Assembly: GCA_005408345.1 (NCBI GenBank)
Contig: SEMN01001204.1
Coordinates: forward strand, 1 to 64,000
DNA: 64,000 nt
Direction of reading: 5' to 3'
Source: Macquaria australasica
Lineage: Eukaryota > Chordata > Actinopteri > Centrarchiformes > Percichthyidae
The notes under the pieces are model-generated. The model saw only the letters and a program-made list of their open reading frames with translations. It was not told the origin of the DNA and searched no databases. A program made the position numbers and the translations under genes. Of this stretch, positions 58,801-64,000 are shown in pieces; positions within the stretch are counted from its first letter, which is position 1, and every line of letters begins with the position of its first letter.

Positions 58801-61800
58801 AAATGTTCTTTGGCCAGGTACAGTCACTGGCTTGCAGTGAGCACATTAGGTAGACAATAACAAAGTTTCATTTTAGGCAAGTTACTTATGGAATTATCAG
58901 TTAGATACAGCTGATAATATTTCTCGCTGGCAACATTTGTCATTTTAACTGGCAAAAGCAGCTGTCACTGCTGGCTAAAATAAAGAATTTTTAAAAAGCC
59001 CGCTACTGGAAGATTTTGAGCTTTGCTATTTGATAACAAAAACAGACAAGGAGAAAAAAATGATTTGATAAGGGAGTAGTCAGCCTTGGACCTTCAAATC
59101 AAGATCATTCGATTTGCTAATGTAGAAGCGGATCTAAAATAAAACCGGCTATCAGAACCAAACCCCACCTGGATTGTACCGACATGACAAAAACAAGCGA
59201 TCAAAGTTTTATCGAGAATCCGTTTTAGCTTCACGTTACAGTCAGTGAGCCAGTGGAGGGGACCTGGTCTGTGATCATCACACATCTACGGATGCACGTG
59301 GCAGGTGAGGAATACTTACTCTTAGGTGGCCATGGTTTAGGTACCCACTCTGGCTTGGGTCTGGCATTGATTTCTGCAATGCGATTGTTGAACCTGGCGC
59401 TGTCTGTGGACACAGTGCTGTATGCCTGTGGAGAGAGGAAAAAGTCTGAATGTGATATTTCTGAAAGAGTCAAATTTCAGATACTTTGCAAATCCTGTCA
59501 TTTTCCAAGATTAGTTGGACTTTGTTGTTTAACACTTTGTTGAGGACATATTTTTTATTGTGTTGTCGACCTTGCTTAGTGTATGTTAGTATCATCAAAT
59601 GTGTTGAAGCTGAAATGATGAAGTGCTACAAACAATTAGAGCTGCAACGATTAGTCAATCCAAAGATGAAATGAATTGCCAACTATTTTTGTAATCAAAA
59701 CTGTCAAACATTTGCAAGTTCCAGCTTCTTAAATGTGAGGATTTGCTGCTTTTCTTTGTCATTTATGACAGTAAATGAAGAGTCTTTGGGTTTTGGACTG
59801 TTGGTTGGAGAAAAGAAGCCATTTGAAGGTATCACTTTGGGCTCTGGGAAACTAATCCGTCTAAACAGATCTCTGCATATGAATCCAGAATCTGTAGGCA
59901 AGGGACAAGATTTTGGTATCGGAAACATTCTGGTTTCTGTTTGTAGTCCGAGTGGTATTGACCAATCATGTTTGAGCTTTGCTTGCATGTAGGTAAACAG
60001 TCCATGTGGAGAGCAAAAGAGGCGGAAACTGTGATGAGCATTTTTCACATTTTATAGAGTAAACGATTAATCGTGAAAATAATCGGCAGATTAGTCGATA
60101 ATAAAATCATCGTTAGTTGCAGCCCTAGAAACAATAAAACTTACATATGTCAAAGCACCGGCAAAGGCTCCACCACACAGCACGGCATAGACTATGTTCT
60201 CCCCAGACCCACCAGGAACTGACGACATCTGCCGGCGCTGTCCAACTGGAAAGGGTCAAAGGTCACACGTTAGATCTTTCTCAAACCTGTCATCAATTAT
60301 TTGATAACGCATGAGATTTTCCTTATTAGAGCCTTTCTGTTCTCACTTTGACCTCCACATGTATTAGGAGGTTCAAAGAGGAACAGATTTTCTGATAGGA
60401 AGTGACAGAACATAGATGATTCAAGGGGATGATGAATCTAAAATCAACATTGCATTCACACAAACTGCTTTGCCTCCACGTGTCCCCCATATCGATGACC
60501 ATGGCTTTGAAAAGATCCTACAGGGGAATAAAGTGCTGCAGAAGCCCATAAGCCTCAGCTCTCTCAGTGTGAAAGGGATTGGTGAGGAAGCACCCTAAGG
60601 CACTCTACTGGCTCATGATGCCTCCCACTGATTGGATTTAGTGCAATAATTTTAGATTGCCAAAAATATGCCTGTCAGTACTCGTTTGACGCATGCAAGG
60701 TGATGCACTCTACTCCACTCTTGGAAAGAAAATACATAGTTCAGTTTTAGCCTGTTATACTAGTTTGGTACAGCATTTTCTTCCCTGGTGGAACATTTAG
60801 CAATACTAAAAAACAAAAGCAGGCAAGCAAACAACACCACCTCTAACCAATACTCTGTACATCAGCTTTCACCTAAACCCTTTGCAAACACAATTCACCA
60901 ACTGTTTGGTAAAGAGAACTTGGAGTGTATCCACTGGGAGAAAGATTTGTGAAACAAAAAGTGACAAGTCAGTTATAAATAAATGGATTCAGCACCCCCG
61001 TACAATATTCAAATTATGAACTAGGTGTTCTTGTAGACGTTAAGGTCAAGAAGTCACAGGATTAGACCATGATTCAGGGTCTGATGTCCAGCATATTTGT
61101 CTATGTAATGTCTTCTCTTTAAAAAGGCCCCCAGTGCTGCCTGGCAATAAGACAACAGGCAAGCCCCTGTAGGAAGGCATGTCACAATACCATCTTTTTT
61201 TTTTTAGGCTTAGGCTTTTTGTCAGGTGTTTTCTGAAACAGTCGGGACATTAGGAAAGGAGGACAAGTACTTAAACAACACAGAGAAAACTGATTTTTAG
61301 GAAATGTACCATAAAAGTGGCTGCTACAACAGACCATTCAGAGGTAAAACTTAAGCTAGCTCACACACCTTCAGCTAAACATGACCTATTCCAGTTTAGT
61401 ACACTTTTAGATGTAATTATTAGGCTAGTTAAATCTTTACTCACTCAATACCTCAAGTTCTTTGTTAAAAACATCACCTAACCTGAGAAATAACCACCTG
61501 TCATGATTAGCTGTAATACCAAGTACCAGAACCCAAACACTAATAACGTTACATAGCAGCACAGAGCACAGGTGATGATGGGTACTGATAGAAAAACAAT
61601 TTGTCCTTCAAGTTCGTCATCTCTTTGCTTCCATTTGCTATAACAGACCGTTTCTGATGTTTCCATTTGTCGCTCATGTTAGGTAACGGCTGCGGCCACC
61701 GACCGGCTCGTGGCGCAAGCTTCCAACTGCAGAGGTATAGCTTGTGCTTCAGCACTCTTTACGTTACCGTCACACGCGCACACCACGTGACTAACAGCGG

Positions 61801-62501
61801 CAACCATGTTTCCACGCTACCCACAGTCTAGTGAAGGTCACATACCAATGTATATATGCCACACATTCATGTTCAGATCAACAAGGGCATTTCAGTTACC
61901 GCAACTTCACGGAGAAGACACCGCGTGCCTCGTTCATTTGTTTTAGTGTTAATGGTCCGGCCAAAGTTACACTGGTTTAAAATGCAACACATTTATGAAG
62001 TGTGGTAACCAGCTGGCAAACAGAGGATTACAGATTTAATCTGACATTTTGCTGCTCTGTTTAATACTATGGCAGAAGATACACAAGTGTTTGCTTAGTG
62101 TCATTGTGAAATGCTCCAACTAGGGTTCAAAGTATACCCATAGCAAAACGAGGACCAACCTAAATGTACGGACTAACAAATCACGCTAGTTACATACGAG
62201 GGACACAAACGCACCAAAAAAGTCTTTCACCTCTATTTCAGCCAAAAAGCCAAGCTGACCTTCACACCCCATGGGCAGCCATTGCCACCCCCCAGTTTGG
62301 GGATGCAGCTATGCAGAGAAACCCACATTAGGACAGAGTGTACTATTCCACCGATTCCAGAGTGAGGCGACAGATGTCAAAGACAAAACGTCACATTCAG
62401 ACTTTGGCTGGCTGATGAAACTCACCATCCCGGGGCAACCTATAGGCTGCTCTCCGTGCCAAAGGCCCACACCTTTGCCAGGCCGCTCTGCAGGAAAACA
62501 T
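49542..62501 (-). CDS. mgarp: Mitochondria-localised Glu-rich protein MGARP, 5 coding exons
   Basis: Coding exons in transcript order are 62501-62426, 60245-60145, 59425-59320, 55785-55768 and 49882-49542. All borders are GT-AG and the phases close to 213 residues. MGARP (HUMMR/OSAP) is an outer-mitochondrial membrane protein, hypoxia-induced in mammals, that links mitochondria to the Miro/TRAK transport machinery. Seen here: an Arg-rich, acid-free leader MFSCRAAWQRCGPLARR; the conserved block RRQMSSVPGGSGENIVYAVL, matching mammalian RRMSSNRFPGSSGSNMIYY; one hydrophobic segment (about 43-61); a basic Pro/Trp-rich stretch (KPEWVPKPWPPK); then a long Glu/Ala/Val-rich tail. The tail has no reliable alignment to mammals but the same composition. 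Position after elf2, on the same strand, supports the assignment. Exon 4 is only 18 bp; its phase fits both neighbours exactly. Confidence 0.86.
49883..59319 (-). other. mgarp introns 3 and 4
   Basis: Apart from the microexon at 55768-55785 I see no supported coding sequence. The introns contain a GT tract (50279-50308), G, A and T homopolymers (50309, 50352, 50459, 54042) and AT-rich DNA. A 22-bp AG/GT-bounded stretch near 58290-58312 does not fit the reading phase and was left out. Confidence 0.55.
55768..55785 (-). CDS. mgarp: mgarp 18-bp microexon
   Basis: GCAAGGACGATGAAGAGG is bounded by TTGCAG and GTAAGT. It adds KDDEE with partial codons at each end. It joins exon 3 (residual A) and the terminal exon (starts GT) in frame, and the acidic peptide suits the Glu-rich tail. 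Confidence 0.7.
59638..60130. repeat. MITE-like repeat (GGGCTGCAACTAACGAT ends)
   Basis: AGAGCTGCAACGATTAGTC at the left and ATCGTTAGTTGCAGCCCT at the right are inverted ends of about 20 bp. The interior is AT-rich with no transposase. Fragments of the same family occur near 15120-15560, 19010-19270, 24840-24960 and 30318-30340. It lies in mgarp intron 2. Confidence 0.6.
60145..60245 (-). CDS. mgarp: mgarp exon 2, membrane segment
   Basis: The acceptor is TTTCCAG|TTGGAC and the donor is ACATAT|GTAAGT. It encodes the MGARP signature around MSSVPGGSGENIVYA and the Gly/Ala-rich transmembrane helix GGAFAGALTY. This is the strongest evidence for the gene's identity. Confidence 0.88.
60246..62425 (-). 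other. mgarp intron 1
   Basis: No exon was found. A CpG-rich patch at 61670-61830 could be a second promoter. The minus frame at 61549-61755 has no recognised domain. Confidence 0.55.
61784..61789. promoter_or_regulatory. CACGTG in CpG-rich mgarp intron 1
   Basis: CACGTG contains ACGTG, the HIF response core, and is also an E-box. It lies in a CpG-rich patch (61670-61830) within mgarp intron 1. Mammalian MGARP is HIF-1 induced, so this is a reasonable hypoxia-response candidate. Confidence 0.3.
62426..62501 (-). CDS. mgarp: mgarp first coding exon
   Basis: ATG at 62501 opens 25 codons plus one base and the exon ends GGGATG|GTGAGT. The peptide is basic and lacks Asp or Glu until residue 25. 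The residual G joins TT of exon 2 to form Val26. Confidence 0.75.
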
Positions 62502-62591
62502 CGCTGGTCTCCGAGGGCTACGGTGGAAATGCTGCAGCTTCAGCAAATGCTGGATGAATGGCTTCTGTGGTGTAGTCAGAGAAGCGTGCGA

Positions 62592-62599
62592 GGGGGCGG
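62592..62599. promoter_or_regulatory. GC box near mgarp start
   Basis: GGGGGCGG (CCGCCCCC on the coding strand) lies about 90 bp upstream of the mgarp ATG, a typical Sp1 position in a TATA-less promoter. Confidence 0.4.
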
Positions 62600-63614
62600 A
62601 GAACAGACCTGCCCTCTGTTGCGCAATTTATGTTGTCCGGTGCCGTTTGTATGAAGGGTGGTTGATGCCACAGAGCAACATCAAGATAACAGCATGAGGA
62701 GTCATTAACACCATGGAAGAGAAGGAGGTTGACTTAGTGATTAATGCCACAGAGATACAAGAGAATGTTAAGAGGAGTATTAATTCCACATGGAAGGGGG
62801 TTAGTGAGAACAAATTACAAAAAAGGAAAAGTTGTAAAGGTTGCCACATAGAGATGCAGGGTAGGTTCTTGTGACAGAATGTGTTTCATAGAGAAGCAGA
62901 CAGAGAATCATGGCTGTTGTGCACTGAATGCACAATTTAACACTTACAAAAGTACTTATAAAGCTTACAAAAGTCCCTGCATGCCACCAAAGTGTACTCC
63001 AGCTTATATAAATAGACTGATTAAATAAAGACAGGTGTGAACAATAACTGCTAACTGCAATGTTTCTACTAGATTTTTGGGACCAAGGTTTTCACTTAGA
63101 TCTGTTAAGAGTAAATTGGTTCCTGAAATGTCAACTTATTTATAAAATTTTGCTTATAATAGATCTCAGAATGTCTGCTCATGTTTCCCCTCCAATAAAA
63201 TTATTAATAATGTTGAACAAAATTAAATGAATGAAAATTATACTACATAGTGCCATATTGGCCCCTATATAACACAACCCAGATTGCACTTTTCTCCAAT
63301 GAATGTTTGGCTGCTCATTAAACAAGCTAAGGTGCAGGACAAGATGTGTGTTCTTCTTTGTAAGTTAGATAAGAAAGACATTTTTGCAGGAAAGCTAATG
63401 TAGGTTGTTATTCAGAGTCTGTGGCTCTTCTGTTGTGTAGCACGCTGCTGTCTGGATGTTAGACAATGTGACCATCTGCCTATGGTAGAACACTGCACGT
63501 TACAGTTTTATGCAAATATGCACGCTCAAAACTTGGTTAGAATTACTATGTAATATACTATTGGGACAGGAAATCCCCTCACAAAGTATAAAAACTTTTA
63601 CACTTGCTATATTG
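62600..63614. other. mgarp upstream flank, nothing recognised
   Basis: AT-rich DNA without a supported gene. The human order would place NDUFC1 next, but no exon of it is seen before the window ends. Confidence 0.5.
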
Positions 63615-63753
63615 TCGCATAGTGCTTGCTCATGGTGGGAACTGTTGGGTCTCTGTAAATATAAAGAGTCGGTCTAGACTTGCTCTATTCGAAAAAGTGC
63701 CCTGAGATAACTTTGTTATGATATGGCGCTATATAAATAAAACTGAATTGAAT
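63615..63753 (+). mobile_element. L2-like LINE 3' tail
   Basis: A short 5'-truncated copy from GTCGCATAGTGCTTGCTCA to the ATATAAATAAAACTGAATTG end. Confidence 0.88.
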
Positions 63754-64000
63754 ATTGTTGTGTCACCTTATGACACTACCTCTCCTGCCTCTTCTCTTTT
63801 ATGGCATTGTTCACCCTCTATACATCATGGAGACTTTCATCCTCCCCACCCCTAAGCACAGAAGGTCACAGTGGACAAAATTATGTTTTTGTAAAAAAAA
63901 TGTTCAGCTTGTTCATTCCTGTATTTATCTCTGCTTTTACAGGTACAAAATAATGTTGCTGCTGTGGATTTTTCATATTTTAGTTACTCAGGTAACTGTC

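Noticed and set aside
61549..61755. Minus frame MSDKWKHQKRSVIANG as an alternative mgarp exon
   Set aside because: No known domain and no donor in a phase compatible with mgarp exon 2 was identified.

Overview
The window is vertebrate nuclear DNA, almost certainly from a ray-finned (teleost) fish. It has split genes with GT-AG introns, many CA/GT and CT microsatellites, fish-type LINEs, Tc1-like and hAT-like elements and MITE fragments, and no bacterial-style operons. Three genes could be rebuilt exon by exon with matching splice phases: nocturnin (noct, + strand, 13939-23572), the ETS factor elf2 (- strand, 27891-38770) and mgarp (- strand, 49542-62501). The order NOCT, ELF2, MGARP, with NOCT on one strand and the other two on the opposite strand, matches the human 4q31.1 neighbourhood as I remember it, so this is an old conserved block.

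Layout. 1-12120 is mostly repeats: MITE and unclassified fragments, two L2-like LINE tails in opposite orientation, then a nearly full-length but decayed L2-like LINE (5695-10117) with an esterase-type ORF1, abutting a truncated Tc1-like element (10118-11222). 12121-13938 is CpG-richer DNA upstream of noct, with two perfect CRE palindromes and a CACGTG E-box. 13939-24299 is noct. 24300-27240 holds repeat fragments, including a Tc1-like element nested in an hAT-like element that still has its 8-bp target duplications. 27891-40300 is elf2 and its probable 5' noncoding exon. 40740-43770 is a second LINE lacking its reverse-transcriptase FADD box. 46227-47182 is an unrecognised reading frame with a signal-peptide-like start and thirteen 13-residue VEEAPAPVxVAPV repeats, broken by one missing base. 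47506-48394 is another LINE copy whose 3'UTR carries a CT tract of about 212 bp. 49542-62501 is mgarp, and 62600-64000 is mostly unassigned.

Functional links. Nocturnin is a circadian NADP(H) 2'-phosphatase with mitochondrial and cytosolic forms. MGARP is a hypoxia-linked outer-mitochondrial membrane protein. ELF2 is a nuclear ETS regulator. The genes are neighbours by ancestry and nothing in the sequence shows them acting as one system. The least explained item is the VEEAPAP-repeat reading frame between elf2 and mgarp. I found no rRNA, convincing tRNA gene, CRISPR array or intact autonomous transposon.
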